Origin: CAJQQY01 sp045104975
GTDB lineage: Bacteria > Bacteroidota > Bacteroidia > Chitinophagales > Saprospiraceae
Direction: 5' to 3'
Assembly (NCBI GenBank): GCA_045104975.1
Contig: JBGCCY010000180.1
Location: 1-64,000, forward strand
DNA: 64,000 bases
Program-made: the position numbers and the translations under genes
In this document: in pieces, positions 17,169 to 26,763 of the stretch
How positions within the stretch are numbered: position 1 is the stretch's first letter
Layout of the letters: every line of letters starts with the position of its first letter
The notes under the pieces: generated by a model
Seen by the model: only the letters and a program-made list of their open reading frames with translations
Database searches by the model: none
Told to the model about the DNA's origin: nothing

Positions 17169-18602
17169 ATGAAAAAAATTATCCTATCCTTTTTCTTCCT
17201 CTTCATTTATTCTAATCTAGCTTTTTCAAATGGAGTTTGCATAGTTGACAATGATAATAATATTTATTTTGAAATGAAATCATCTCATCTTGATGTAAAT
17301 ATCAATAATCAAGTTGCTACAATTGTTTCTACCCAAGTTTTTACAAATACAACAGGAATTGAAACACTAGTAAAATTTGGATACCCTTTAACTGAAACAG
17401 CAAGTGCAACTCAACTCCGTTGGCAAATTAATGGAGATTGGTTTTATGCAAGTTTTGCACCTACAGCTCAAGATACTATTCTGCCTGGTAGCGGAGGTGG
17501 TGGAGTTGGAGACATTTCCAATGCTCAAGAATATTTAGGAGAATTTCCACTTTACTTTAATTTAGAGCAACTTATTCCTCCTGGTTTGGAAATCACTTTT
17601 GAGTTAACTTATGTTGATCTTTTACCTTATGCATTTAACATTGTTACTTTTAGTCATGAAGGTGATTATAGTTTGATTCAATCTAATCCCTTGGAAACTT
17701 TTGAAATAAATTATCATTTAATTTCAAGTCGAACAATCGATTGGGTGGACTTAGTTGATCAACCTGATGAAGTAATTTCAAATACAGGAAATGAAGCTGA
17801 TCTAACTTTTAGTAAAACTAATTTTTCACTTAATCAAGACATCATCATTGAATATCAATTAAATGCTTCTGAGTTGGGTTTATTTGATTTCAGCACATTT
17901 ATACCAGATTCAATTTTAGCATGCGATAATCATGGAGAAGGTTTTTTTACACTTATTATTGAGCCTGATCCAAGTAATAATACTCAAACTATTGACAAGA
18001 TTTTTACGCTGGTAATTGACCGGTCTGGTAGTATGGGGGGAGATAAGATTATGCAAGCAAGAGAAGCTGCCACCTTTATTATCAATAATTTAAACATAGG
18101 TGATGAATTTAATATCGTTGATTTTAGCTCAGAAGTAACAAGCTTTCAACCGGATCATGTTCCCTTTAATTTAAATAATCAAAATGCAGCGCTTGCTTAT
18201 ATTCAAGGAATAGATGCGGGTGGCGGAACACATATTTTGGATGCTCTAGAAACATCGATTAGTCAATTTAGTGATAATGATCCAGATAAAGCAAGCATTA
18301 TTCTTTTCTTCACAGATGGAATCGCTTCGAATTCTACAACAGATATTTTGCAAGGTGTATCCAATGCAATAACGATTAATAATGTGGAAGATTTGAGTAT
18401 TTTTTCTTTTGGAATTGGGGATGATGTCAACAAACAATTATTGACACTTCTGGCAACTCAAAATAATGGATTTGCAGAATTTGTAGATAATCAAGCATTA
18501 GCTGAAGTTATTTCTCAATTTTACTTGACGGTTCAAAATCCGGTTTTATTAAATACCACTATTACTTTTTCTCCAGAAGTAGTTATTGAGGCATACACTT
18601 AA
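17169..18602 (+). CDS. Secreted VIT-vWA protein, N-terminal part (gene split by in-frame TAA)
   Basis: 477 residues. A signal peptide (1-20) is followed by a VIT-like domain (about 25-165: FEMKSSHLDVNINNQVATIVSTQVFTNTT) and a von Willebrand A domain (about 275-455) with a perfect MIDAS, DRSGSMGGDK, plus GGGTHILDALE and the third site LFFTDG. This architecture matches inter-alpha-trypsin-inhibitor-like exported proteins that bind metal ions and protein partners. The frame ends at TAA 18600-18602 in the middle of the conserved post-vWA region, and continues in frame for 223 codons to 19274. The product is thus probably truncated, or the stop is an error. Confidence 0.8.
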   Translation: MKKIILSFFFLFIYSNLAFSNGVCIVDNDNNIYFEMKSSHLDVNINNQVATIVSTQVFTNTTGIETLVKFGYPLTETASATQLRWQINGDWFYASFAPTAQDTILPGSGGGGVGDISNAQEYLGEFPLYFNLEQLIPPGLEITFELTYVDLLPYAFNIVTFSHEGDYSLIQSNPLETFEINYHLISSRTIDWVDLVDQPDEVISNTGNEADLTFSKTNFSLNQDIIIEYQLNASELGLFDFSTFIPDSILACDNHGEGFFTLIIEPDPSNNTQTIDKIFTLVIDRSGSMGGDKIMQAREAATFIINNLNIGDEFNIVDFSSEVTSFQPDHVPFNLNNQNAALAYIQGIDAGGGTHILDALETSISQFSDNDPDKASIILFFTDGIASNSTTDILQGVSNAITINNVEDLSIFSFGIGDDVNKQLLTLLATQNNGFAEFVDNQALAEVISQFYLTVQNPVLLNTTITFSPEVVIEAYT

Positions 18603-18638
18603 GATTTACCTAACTTATTTAAAGGACAACAACTTATT

Positions 18639-19274
18639 TTGGTCGGAAGATATGAAGATGCTCAAATGGTAAATTTGACTTTGAGTGGAAATGCGTTTGG
18701 GGATCCAATCAGTTATGATTATGCGATTAATTTATCTGATACATTGAATCCATCTTTGCAATTTTTGCCAAGGCTTTGGGCTAAGGAAAAAATGAATCAT
18801 CTTTTTACCCAATTTTTATCCGCAGGAAATGATACTTTGATAACGAATTCGATTAACGATAGTATTGTTGATATTAGTTTTTGCTATGGTGTGCTAAGCC
18901 CTCTGACAAGTTTTGATGATAATGCATCAAATGGAGGAGGAGGAGGTTTGACTTCATTGAATAATGAATTCCAACTTTCACCTCTTGAGGATATTCAGTT
19001 GCTGCCAAGTTTTCCAAATCCTTTTCAAGAAGCGGTAACTGTTCGTTTTTATTCACAAGACTTTTTTGGAAATAAACCAACTGTTATAAAAATATATGAT
19101 GTCCAAGGAAGACTAATCAGAATTATTGAAAAATCAATTTTACCAAATGAATGGAATGAATTTTTATGGGATGGAAAAAATGCAACAAGCCAATCTGTTG
19201 AAAATGGTATTTACTTTATTGTGATAGAAAATGGAGATAAAAAGTTGAGAAGTAAGGTGGTAAAAATGTCTTGA
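18639..19274 (+). CDS. C-terminal part of the VIT-vWA protein with sorting domain
   Basis: This is the in-frame continuation of the previous gene past its TAA. Codons 18603-18638 encode DLPNLFKGQQLI, which joins smoothly to LVGRYEDAQMVNLTLSG, a segment conserved after the vWA domain in this family. The first possible start after the stop is TTG 18639, with no sign of its own promoter. The last 85 residues (SFPNPFQEAVTVRFYSQ, then IKIYDVQGRLIRII and GIYFIVIENGDKKLRSKVV) form a type IX secretion C-terminal sorting domain. Without the N-terminal signal peptide this part could not be exported, so as an independent gene it makes little sense. Confidence 0.65.
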   Translation: MVGRYEDAQMVNLTLSGNAFGDPISYDYAINLSDTLNPSLQFLPRLWAKEKMNHLFTQFLSAGNDTLITNSINDSIVDISFCYGVLSPLTSFDDNASNGGGGGLTSLNNEFQLSPLEDIQLLPSFPNPFQEAVTVRFYSQDFFGNKPTVIKIYDVQGRLIRIIEKSILPNEWNEFLWDGKNATSQSVENGIYFIVIENGDKKLRSKVVKMS

Positions 19275-19304
19275 TAGTTTTTTCACAAGTATCATAATTA
19301 AAAA

Positions 19305-19336
19305 GCCCTTCCAGTTTTACAAAAAACTGGAAGGGC
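19305..19336. terminator. Bidirectional terminator
   Basis: GCCCTTCCAGTTTT (19305-19318) pairs perfectly with 19323-19336 around an ACAA loop. Read on the minus strand it is followed by TTTTTAATT, making it a good terminator for the large FG-GAP gene. It also lies 31 bp past the VIT-vWA gene stop. Confidence 0.85.
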
Positions 19337-19362
19337 AATAATCCTATCAAAAACAAAATTAA

Positions 19363-22300
19363 TTATTCCACCTTCACAATTTTCCAAACTCCAAATCCAC
19401 TCTCAGATTTCACTTCCAACCAATAAATGCCAATTGGTATATTCGCTAAAGAAATTGTTTTCATATTTTCATTTTTCTCTAAAGATTTTTCCCAAACAAT
19501 CATTCCTGAAGAGTTGACTAATCTCCAATTTTGATTTTGTCTATTTTCATTTCCAATAATATTTAATTGTTCAATTACTGGATTTGGAAATACTTTTACA
19601 TTTTGAAAATCAGGAGAAATGGTATTGGTGAAAATGGAAACTTCATAATTGACAAGACTATCACACCCGTTTTGTCCAATAAATAATTGAGTAAAACTAG
19701 TGTCTGAATTGACCAGCACACCTTCGTAAATTGAACCGACTTCTACTTGGACAGAAGTGTCCACCTCAATAGTTGGAATCACATCCACATAAACAAAATG
19801 TATACTATCATATTCAGCAAAAATAGTTTCGTTTATTAAAACCGTATCCATCAAATAGATTTCGTCTTGACAAACTTGAATATGTTCAACTGATGAAACA
19901 ACCGGTTTTTGAATAGTATGGAAAACAGTATTCGTAATAATCGGAGCATTAAAATCAAAATATATATAAGCCGTGTTTTCAATTACACTCCCAAATGGTA
20001 CATCTGTTTTTGGAGAAATAGAATACTCAATAAAACCTTGAGACTCGTCTAAATTCGTAGTGCTATCTGGCAGCTCAATAGTAGCATAAGTAATCTTTAA
20101 TTCTCGGTCCGCATTTATTTCATAAAAATATTCATGACTACTGCTTCTCACATTTAGTGTAGCTAAATCCAAATGTTCTGAAATTGTATCTCGCAATACA
20201 ACTAAGAAGGCCGTATCATTTCCAGTATTTTGGAATCGAATGGTGTAGTCTAATTCCCAACTTCTTTCGATATTATTTTCGGCTCCTATTCCTGTAGGAA
20301 TCGCTCGTTTATCATTTGGATCGTAAGAACCAAAAAATGGGTTACAAGTTGATTCTGTAAATGGATTTCCATTTTCAGTTGGTAACCAATTCAGCACCAC
20401 ATTGTTAGCCAGATCATTACAATTAGGAACCGTAACACTTGCTTCTTGCCCTGTTGGATTATTAGCAGTTTGGTTAGCTTCTAATCTTAACCCTTGTCCT
20501 TGAGTTGCATAACTCAATTGTTTAATTTCCATTATCCCCAATTGATAATCATCTGCCTCAAATAACATGACGATATCATCATTAATGATTTCTACTCGAA
20601 GTTCAGCTGGAATTGACATTCCGCTTGAACCAATATTTTGTAAGGTAAAATAAATACTATCGTTGGTACAAAATCCATCAACAGTAATAATGGATCCATC
20701 CCAAAGGCTATCACCAGGAGGGCAAATATCATTTGGCAAAATTTGATAATTGATACATGGAGCGGTGAAAAGAGCAACACTATCACATGGCGTAAATACA
20801 TCAAATGTTATTATTTCACATTCATTAAATGCTAAGGAACCAATTTCAATCAGAATAGAATCAGGAGAGATCATAATAAATGGATGCGAGCTACTTTCAA
20901 AAGTAAGCAACGGATCAATCACCACTTCAAGTTGTATATCGTCTAAAGTTTCAATGCCATAATTACAAATTTCGATAGAAGAGGTATTCGTTTCACAAAG
21001 TCTAAATCTTCCATTGTTCGTAATTTCCCATTCCAAAAATCCACAATCTCCATTTGGTTGCATATAGAAATCAGTAACGATCGTATCTCCAATGGCAGAC
21101 ATAACTATCAAAGAATCTTCAAAACATGGTGTCCAATAATCGGATTTTGAAATAGCTGAAATGACCCACTCTCCAGAGTCAATTGGCATTCTATAATGTC
21201 CTAAAGAATCAGTTACAACGGCAAGTTGATACGATGATTGTTCTGCTATAATAATCCAATCATCAATCAATACTTCACCTGCATCTTGCATACAATTAAG
21301 AATCGTATCTGCTACTAAATCTCCTTCTAACCAATAAGGATGAATCGCAGTATTCTCTGTCCAGAATATTTTAAAACCGTCATTAAAAATAAAATCTTTA
21401 TCACCATCATCATCCATGTCAATTAAGTTGGCAAGGTTGGCTAAAGGAGCAGGCGGCGCAATGGTTTGATAATTAAATTGACCAGAGTTATCTCTGTTTT
21501 CTATAAAGATTACGACTTCTTCATTTCCCCCAAATGGTATTCCATCTATAATATCTTTATCACCATCTAAATCTATATCCTCAATAATTAGTGTTGGATA
21601 AGATTGGTAACCACTTGGGATATTAAGGAGATTAATTGAAGGAGTTGAAAATTGATCGGTGCCTGGAATTTTATAACAAATACCAATTTCAGTATTATTG
21701 TCAACTAGCGCTTTATAAACAAGATCTTCTAATCCATCACCGTTCATATCATGCATTTCCAAGTCAATCGTAGCAGCTTGAGCTGGATAAATATAAAGAT
21801 GACTTACGTCTGAAAAATCACCTGTTCCATCATTTTTTAATAACATGATAGCATATTCCAATCCCGGTGCTAGGAAATTATTAGCGCTTAAAATAATATC
21901 GGTATCACCATCATTATCCACATCGGTGGTGGTGGATACTATGTTTGCTGTGGTAATTTGTGAGTAAACTAATATCGGATCTGAATAGGTACCATTCCCA
22001 TCTAAATTTTCCAATAAAAAGTAATCATTACTAGCATATTCATTGATTAATAAATCTAAATCATTATCACCGTCAGCATCAAGTACTTCCACTTTTTGAA
22101 ATAATGTTTCTGTCAAAAAAATAGAATCAGAAAAACCATTAGTTGTTGGTTGATTCCAATAAACATAGGTTTTATTTCCGCTGGCAGTAGAAGAATTGGT
22201 GGAACTTATGATATCTTTAAATCCGTCTCCATTAAGATCTAAAACAAATCTATAACCCGTGGTATGTTGCCCATAAGAAACAGGATGAGAAGTATTATCA

Positions 22301-23580
22301 ACATTGGGTGCTGCATTTTCAAACCAAGTTATGTTCCTACTATTTGAGCCAAAAACAAGAAGGTCATCATCACCATCCATATCTGCATCAACATCAAAAA
22401 CCGAAAAGGTGCCGTTATTAATTCCTTCATATTTTCCGTCCAATAAAAGAGCGTCTTGAGTAACATCAAAATTTAAAGCATAAGCTCGATTGTAAACAAT
22501 TGAAATTGCTGCTATTTCTTTTCCTGCATCACCATCATATTCCACAGGGACAAAATACGTCCAACCTAAAGCACCGACATTTGTCAAAATAGGTTCTTGC
22601 AAAGTCAACGAATCACCTTCATTGATTAACCATGAATTAATTGGATCATAGAAATCTGCGTTTGCTGAACCAAGGAAAACATCCAAATCATTATCATTAT
22701 CAATATCAATCAATTCCATATCACGGCCACCTTTTTGGTCCGCAAAAAATATTTCTTCTGTATCCGTAAAATCTAAATTGTCCCCTGCATTGTATGATAT
22801 AATGCATTTTGTACTATTATGAAGAACATAACCCAAATCCACAAATCCATCATTATTCAAATCTCCGACTTCTATCTTTGAAGGATTAACCCCTGTTGGT
22901 AGCACCGATATCAAAATCGGTGACCCGTAAGTTCCATTTTCATTATACGAAAATCTAATTTCACTATTAATGCCTATTCCACCTCTAATACTTACTATAT
23001 CCAAATCGTCATCATTATCTAAATCAACTAGGTTTAGATATCTAGAAAATGGTTCTATATCTACCTCTTGATTATCTGTAAAGACTCCATTGACATTTTC
23101 CATTAATTGATAATTAGGATACTCTGAATGTAAAATATCTCGGTCTCCATCATTATCATAATCTTCAAAATAAATTTCACCAACAAAGGAGAAAAAGAAA
23201 CTCTCATCTGTTGAAAAATTACCCGAACCGTCGTTCGCAAAATAACTTACTTGTGTAATATTTGGCCAGATGATATCAAGATCACCATCATTATCTGCAT
23301 CAAAAATATTTGGAAAAAAAGAATAATCAATTACTTCAAATTCTTGGAGTAAAGTAATTTCCCCACTTGAAGAAATATCCAAGAGGTGTACTCTAGAAAT
23401 ATCATTTCTTCTACTTATTCCCAAGATTTCGTCAAGTCCATCACCATCAACATCACCTGCTGTTACATAAATGAAAGTATATGATTCTTCAATGGTATTG
23501 ATAAATGGCGTGTAAAGTACTTGTGCCAACAATACATTTTGTACAAAGAGGAAAAGTAATAGTATGTTAAGTTTTTTCAT
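19363..23580 (-). CDS. Large secreted FG-GAP/VCBS-repeat protein with T9SS sorting domain
   Basis: 1405 residues from ATG 23580, where the signal peptide MKKLNILLLFLFVQNVLLAQ begins; ATG 23586 would add two residues. Residues 30-760 hold at least a dozen FG-GAP/VCBS repeats with calcium-type loops such as DVDGDGLDEI, DADNDGDLDI, DYDNDGDRDI and DLNNDGFVDL, as in integrin-alpha-like beta-propellers. A carboxypeptidase-like or SdrD-B-like region (about 800-870), a DUF11-like region containing YDPNDK (about 1090-1230) and a C-terminal sorting domain (VFPNPVIEQLNI to VWKIVKVE) follow. It is exported to the surface by type IX secretion and probably serves adhesion or an extracellular role. No catalytic domain is visible. 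Confidence 0.9.
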   Translation of the reverse strand: MKKLNILLLFLFVQNVLLAQVLYTPFINTIEESYTFIYVTAGDVDGDGLDEILGISRRNDISRVHLLDISSSGEITLLQEFEVIDYSFFPNIFDADNDGDLDIIWPNITQVSYFANDGSGNFSTDESFFFSFVGEIYFEDYDNDGDRDILHSEYPNYQLMENVNGVFTDNQEVDIEPFSRYLNLVDLDNDDDLDIVSIRGGIGINSEIRFSYNENGTYGSPILISVLPTGVNPSKIEVGDLNNDGFVDLGYVLHNSTKCIISYNAGDNLDFTDTEEIFFADQKGGRDMELIDIDNDNDLDVFLGSANADFYDPINSWLINEGDSLTLQEPILTNVGALGWTYFVPVEYDGDAGKEIAAISIVYNRAYALNFDVTQDALLLDGKYEGINNGTFSVFDVDADMDGDDDLLVFGSNSRNITWFENAAPNVDNTSHPVSYGQHTTGYRFVLDLNGDGFKDIISSTNSSTASGNKTYVYWNQPTTNGFSDSIFLTETLFQKVEVLDADGDNDLDLLINEYASNDYFLLENLDGNGTYSDPILVYSQITTANIVSTTTDVDNDGDTDIILSANNFLAPGLEYAIMLLKNDGTGDFSDVSHLYIYPAQAATIDLEMHDMNGDGLEDLVYKALVDNNTEIGICYKIPGTDQFSTPSINLLNIPSGYQSYPTLIIEDIDLDGDKDIIDGIPFGGNEEVVIFIENRDNSGQFNYQTIAPPAPLANLANLIDMDDDGDKDFIFNDGFKIFWTENTAIHPYWLEGDLVADTILNCMQDAGEVLIDDWIIIAEQSSYQLAVVTDSLGHYRMPIDSGEWVISAISKSDYWTPCFEDSLIVMSAIGDTIVTDFYMQPNGDCGFLEWEITNNGRFRLCETNTSSIEICNYGIETLDDIQLEVVIDPLLTFESSSHPFIMISPDSILIEIGSLAFNECEIITFDVFTPCDSVALFTAPCINYQILPNDICPPGDSLWDGSIITVDGFCTNDSIYFTLQNIGSSGMSIPAELRVEIINDDIVMLFEADDYQLGIMEIKQLSYATQGQGLRLEANQTANNPTGQEASVTVPNCNDLANNVVLNWLPTENGNPFTESTCNPFFGSYDPNDKRAIPTGIGAENNIERSWELDYTIRFQNTGNDTAFLVVLRDTISEHLDLATLNVRSSSHEYFYEINADRELKITYATIELPDSTTNLDESQGFIEYSISPKTDVPFGSVIENTAYIYFDFNAPIITNTVFHTIQKPVVSSVEHIQVCQDEIYLMDTVLINETIFAEYDSIHFVYVDVIPTIEVDTSVQVEVGSIYEGVLVNSDTSFTQLFIGQNGCDSLVNYEVSIFTNTISPDFQNVKVFPNPVIEQLNIIGNENRQNQNWRLVNSSGMIVWEKSLEKNENMKTISLANIPIGIYWLEVKSESGFGVWKIVKVE

Positions 23581-23769
23581 TGTCAATTATTTATACGAAA
23601 AGAGTTCAAATCAAAATTGTAGTATAAAATTGGGCTTTTGTCTTGGTTTTTCAAAGAACATTTATTTAATTTAGCACAAAAATTAAAAAACATAAATTAT
23701 TGATTATCAGTTTATTATGTTTTAAATAATACAAATTTAGTGTTACCTTTTTATGTAAAATATTAGCAA

Positions 23770-25167
23770 ATGAAATTGTTTTCGATACTTCAGAAATTGG
23801 ATTCTAGAGAAAAAGTCAAATTTTCCTCCTTTTTGGAAAACGGATTTTTCAATAAGCGCAAAGATGTAAAGTTACTATTCTCTGCATGGATTAAGGAAAA
23901 AGGTCGTTCGCACCTACCTGAATTCTATTGGGAAAAAGTATTTCCTAATAAGACATTTTCAAAAAAGGAATGGAATTTATTGACTTCTCGAACCTTAAAA
24001 ATTCTTGAAGATTTTTTAGCCATAAAAGAAATGCTTTCTTCGCCGACAGATAAAAAATTCTTTTTGGCAAAAGCCTATCGAAAGTTGCAAAAAGAAAAAT
24101 GGTTTAAAACTGCGGTGAAGGATACTGCCTTGGCTTTAGAAAAACAAACTTTTCGAAGCACACATTATTTGCAACAAAAACATGATTTGGCTTACGAAGA
24201 ATATGATTATATTCAAAGTTTTAATAGAAAGGAAAGAACCAATTTGCAAGAGGTCAGCGACAGTCTAAATGCTTATTTTTTAGCGACAAAAATTCGGCAA
24301 GGTTGCATTTCAATTTCTAGGAAAACGATCAATCAGGAAATTTATGAAATTGATTTTTTGGAAGAAGCATTGGCATTTGTAGATCAGAATCCGGACAGTT
24401 TAAAAGTACCAGCAATTGCCATGTATTTTTATTGTTATAAAGCGATTACTTCTGATGAAAATGAAAGGTATTTCCGACAACTAAGAACTCAAATTGAATC
24501 TTTCCAATCTAATTTTCCGCCATCTGAAATTCGAGATATTTACTTTGTTGCGATTAATTATTGCATCCGAAGATTAAATACTGGAACCAAAATGTATGTG
24601 CAAGAAGCACTCGAATTATATCGTTTGAGTTTGGAAGCAGGTTATCTTTTGAAGGATGGAATTATGCCTGAAAGTACTTTTGGAAATATCGTTTCCCTTG
24701 CGCTAAAATTAAAAGAATATGATTGGGCCAAATCTTTTTTAGAAAAATATCAAAAACAATTGCACCCAAATTTTCAAGAACCATTGTTTCATTTTTCCAT
24801 GGCCAAATTGCTTTATGAAGAAAATGAAATCGAACAAAGTATGCAACAACTTTCCTTAGTTGTCACCAAAGCACCTTTCCTTTTTTTAGGGGCAAGGACA
24901 TTGCAATTGAAGATTTATTTCGAATTAGATGAATATGATTTATTAGAAAGTTTATTGGATAGCCTTCGAGTTTATTTGCAACGTAGAAAAGATTTAGGAT
25001 ACCGTCGAGAGAATTATGACAATTTAATTAGTTTTGCAAAAGTATTGTTACAACTTCCCAGTATGTCAAAAATAGAGATCGAAAACTTTAGGGAAAAAGT
25101 AAATGCAACAGCTATTTTTACAGAAAAAGAATGGTGCCTAAATCAAATAGAGAAGTTTAGAAAATGA
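23770..25167 (+). CDS. Conserved helical protein of unknown function
   Basis: 465 residues, cytoplasmic, almost entirely alpha-helical with many KEKW, LYEENE and YRLSLEAGY segments, suggesting TPR-like helical repeats in the second half (about 210-420). The N-terminus (MKLFSILQKLDSREKVKFSSFLENGFFNKRKDV) looks like a distinct conserved module. I recognise no enzyme motif. A promoter-like TACCTTTT lies at 23744-23751. Its last four bases overlap the start of the YdeI-like gene (ATGA), so the two are probably translated together. What the pair does is unknown. Confidence 0.7.
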   Translation: MKLFSILQKLDSREKVKFSSFLENGFFNKRKDVKLLFSAWIKEKGRSHLPEFYWEKVFPNKTFSKKEWNLLTSRTLKILEDFLAIKEMLSSPTDKKFFLAKAYRKLQKEKWFKTAVKDTALALEKQTFRSTHYLQQKHDLAYEEYDYIQSFNRKERTNLQEVSDSLNAYFLATKIRQGCISISRKTINQEIYEIDFLEEALAFVDQNPDSLKVPAIAMYFYCYKAITSDENERYFRQLRTQIESFQSNFPPSEIRDIYFVAINYCIRRLNTGTKMYVQEALELYRLSLEAGYLLKDGIMPESTFGNIVSLALKLKEYDWAKSFLEKYQKQLHPNFQEPLFHFSMAKLLYEENEIEQSMQQLSLVVTKAPFLFLGARTLQLKIYFELDEYDLLESLLDSLRVYLQRRKDLGYRRENYDNLISFAKVLLQLPSMSKIEIENFREKVNATAIFTEKEWCLNQIEKFRK

Positions 25168-25649
25168 AAGATGAAAAACCACTAGTCGATAAAAAATACT
25201 TGCTGCAAAAATTTCCCGGCAAAGGAGGTTGGACCTACGCAACCATTCCAGAAGTTCTCCAAAACAAAGAAAAACCTTTTGGTTGGGTCACCGTCCGTGG
25301 CTCCATAGATGGATATCAATTAAAGCAATACAAATTAATGCCAATGGGAAACGGCCAACTTTTTTTACCCGTCAAAGTTCAAATTAGAAAGAAGATAAAA
25401 AAGGAAGCAGGTGATTTGGTTCATGTCATTTTATATGCTGATGAATCACCAGTAGAAACTCCGAAAGAGGTTTTAGATTGTTTTGAGATGGAATCCAAAG
25501 CAACTTTAAAAACCTATTTAAGTTTTTCAGAAGGAGAAAAAAAGGTTTATTTAGATTGGATTTATAGCGCCAAAAAAGAAGAAACCAAAGCGGAACGAAT
25601 TGCTAAGATGATGGAGAGATTGGAAAAAGGATTGAAGTTTTATGATTGA
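25164..25649 (+). CDS. YdeI/OmdA-like protein with DUF1905 domain
   Basis: 161 residues, cytoplasmic. Residues 8-100 match DUF1905: LLQKFPGKGGWTYATIPE, FGWVTVRGSIDGYQLKQYKLMPMGNG, VHVILYADESP. The C-terminal part (about 105-160) resembles the YdeI/OmpD-associated domain: VLDCFEMESKATLKTYLSFSEGEKKVYLDWI and a final AERIAKMMERLEKGL helix. The family has been linked to bacteriocin or antimicrobial-peptide tolerance in some bacteria, but its biochemical role is open. The start ATG overlaps the stop of the preceding gene by four bases. Confidence 0.8.
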   Translation: MKDEKPLVDKKYLLQKFPGKGGWTYATIPEVLQNKEKPFGWVTVRGSIDGYQLKQYKLMPMGNGQLFLPVKVQIRKKIKKEAGDLVHVILYADESPVETPKEVLDCFEMESKATLKTYLSFSEGEKKVYLDWIYSAKKEETKAERIAKMMERLEKGLKFYD

Positions 25650-25694
25650 GGTTGAATTTTGTATTTTTGATTTTACTAATAAAAATAAACGCTT

Positions 25695-26756
25695 ATGAAA
25701 AACTCTATTCTAAAAATTAACCTGGTTATTTTTTTATTTTTTTCCCTTAACTCTGCTGCACAAGTTGAGGAGATTTTTTTAAATAATCCCTCCTTTGAAG
25801 ATTTTGCAAGACCAGGTCAACAACCTCGTGGATGGTATGATTGTGGTGATATAAATTTCCCGTTAGAAACTTCTCCAGATGTTCATCCTATTGATCCAGC
25901 AACTGGAAAAAGTAATTTTGGAGTTACTCAGCAAGCTTATGATGGCGATACCTATTTAGGAATGGTCCATCGAGAAACGGGTACTTATGAATCTGTGGCT
26001 CAAAAATTAAAGTCGAAGTTATTAATTGGAAATATTTATTCTTTTACTATTTCACTTAGTACGTCTGATATTTATATTAGCGCCATAAGAGGAGAAAATT
26101 CCCCCGTAGAAATTGATTTTACCACACCAGTTTATTTAAGAATTTGGGGTGGAGTAGGGTATTGCGATACTCGAGAACTTTTAGCTCAAAGTCCGATAAT
26201 TGAGAATACTGATTGGAGGGATTTCACTTTTTTTCTAGAACCAAAAAGTGAAGATATAACCTACATAATTTTAGAAGTCGCGTCTGATGAATTAGTCAAC
26301 GGCAATTTGTTAATTGACAATGCCTCATCGATTCAACGGGAAGAAATAGAATCCATGAATACAGAGGAATTATCATTGATCAGAGAGCGAATTAAAAAGC
26401 GAAATGATAGTTTAGGAATAGTTACAAAAACCCAACGGTTGGCAGAAAGAGAGATTACCGTAAAAGGAACATCTATTAAATTTAAAGACAATCAATTGAC
26501 TGTTTCTGGAGAAAGAAAAATTAGATCTGTGGTAAAAGCAATGCGAGATTTACCTGATAATAAATTGATTATTGATTTTAATGGCTTGAAAAAAAAGAAA
26601 GCAAAACCAAGATTTGACGCAATTGTAAATATATTGTTAGAAGAAAATTTATCAGAAGAATTTTTCGAAATCCGAAATTCAACAGAGGAAGATAATAAGG
26701 TAAAATGGCTAGTTGATGATAGTCATATGTTTATTGGGCTTTTGAAAATAAAGTAA
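25695..26756 (+). CDS. Secreted protein with carbohydrate-binding-like domain and an OmpA-like tail
   Basis: 353 residues. A signal peptide (1-22, ending in SAA) leads to a beta-sandwich-like region (about 25-215) with the pattern NPSFEDFARPGQQPRGWYDCG, YLGMVHRETGTYESVAQKL, and YIILEVASDELVNGNLLIDNAS, as in carbohydrate-binding-like domains of secreted Bacteroidota proteins. A charged helix (EEIESMNTEELSLIRERIKKRND) and a beta-alpha region (IKFKDNQLTVSGERKIRSVVKAM, LIIDFNGLKKKKAKPRFDAIVN) follow; the latter looks distantly like an OmpA-type peptidoglycan-binding fold. A TATTTTTG -7-like box is at 25662-25669. It converges with the gene at 26764, with only 7 bp between them. Confidence 0.65.
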   Translation: MKNSILKINLVIFLFFSLNSAAQVEEIFLNNPSFEDFARPGQQPRGWYDCGDINFPLETSPDVHPIDPATGKSNFGVTQQAYDGDTYLGMVHRETGTYESVAQKLKSKLLIGNIYSFTISLSTSDIYISAIRGENSPVEIDFTTPVYLRIWGGVGYCDTRELLAQSPIIENTDWRDFTFFLEPKSEDITYIILEVASDELVNGNLLIDNASSIQREEIESMNTEELSLIRERIKKRNDSLGIVTKTQRLAEREITVKGTSIKFKDNQLTVSGERKIRSVVKAMRDLPDNKLIIDFNGLKKKKAKPRFDAIVNILLEENLSEEFFEIRNSTEEDNKVKWLVDDSHMFIGLLKIK

Positions 26757-26763
26757 TTAAAAG

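Noticed and set aside
20750..20962. 70-codon plus-strand frame inside the FG-GAP gene
   Set aside because: Antisense shadow of a long repeat-containing gene.
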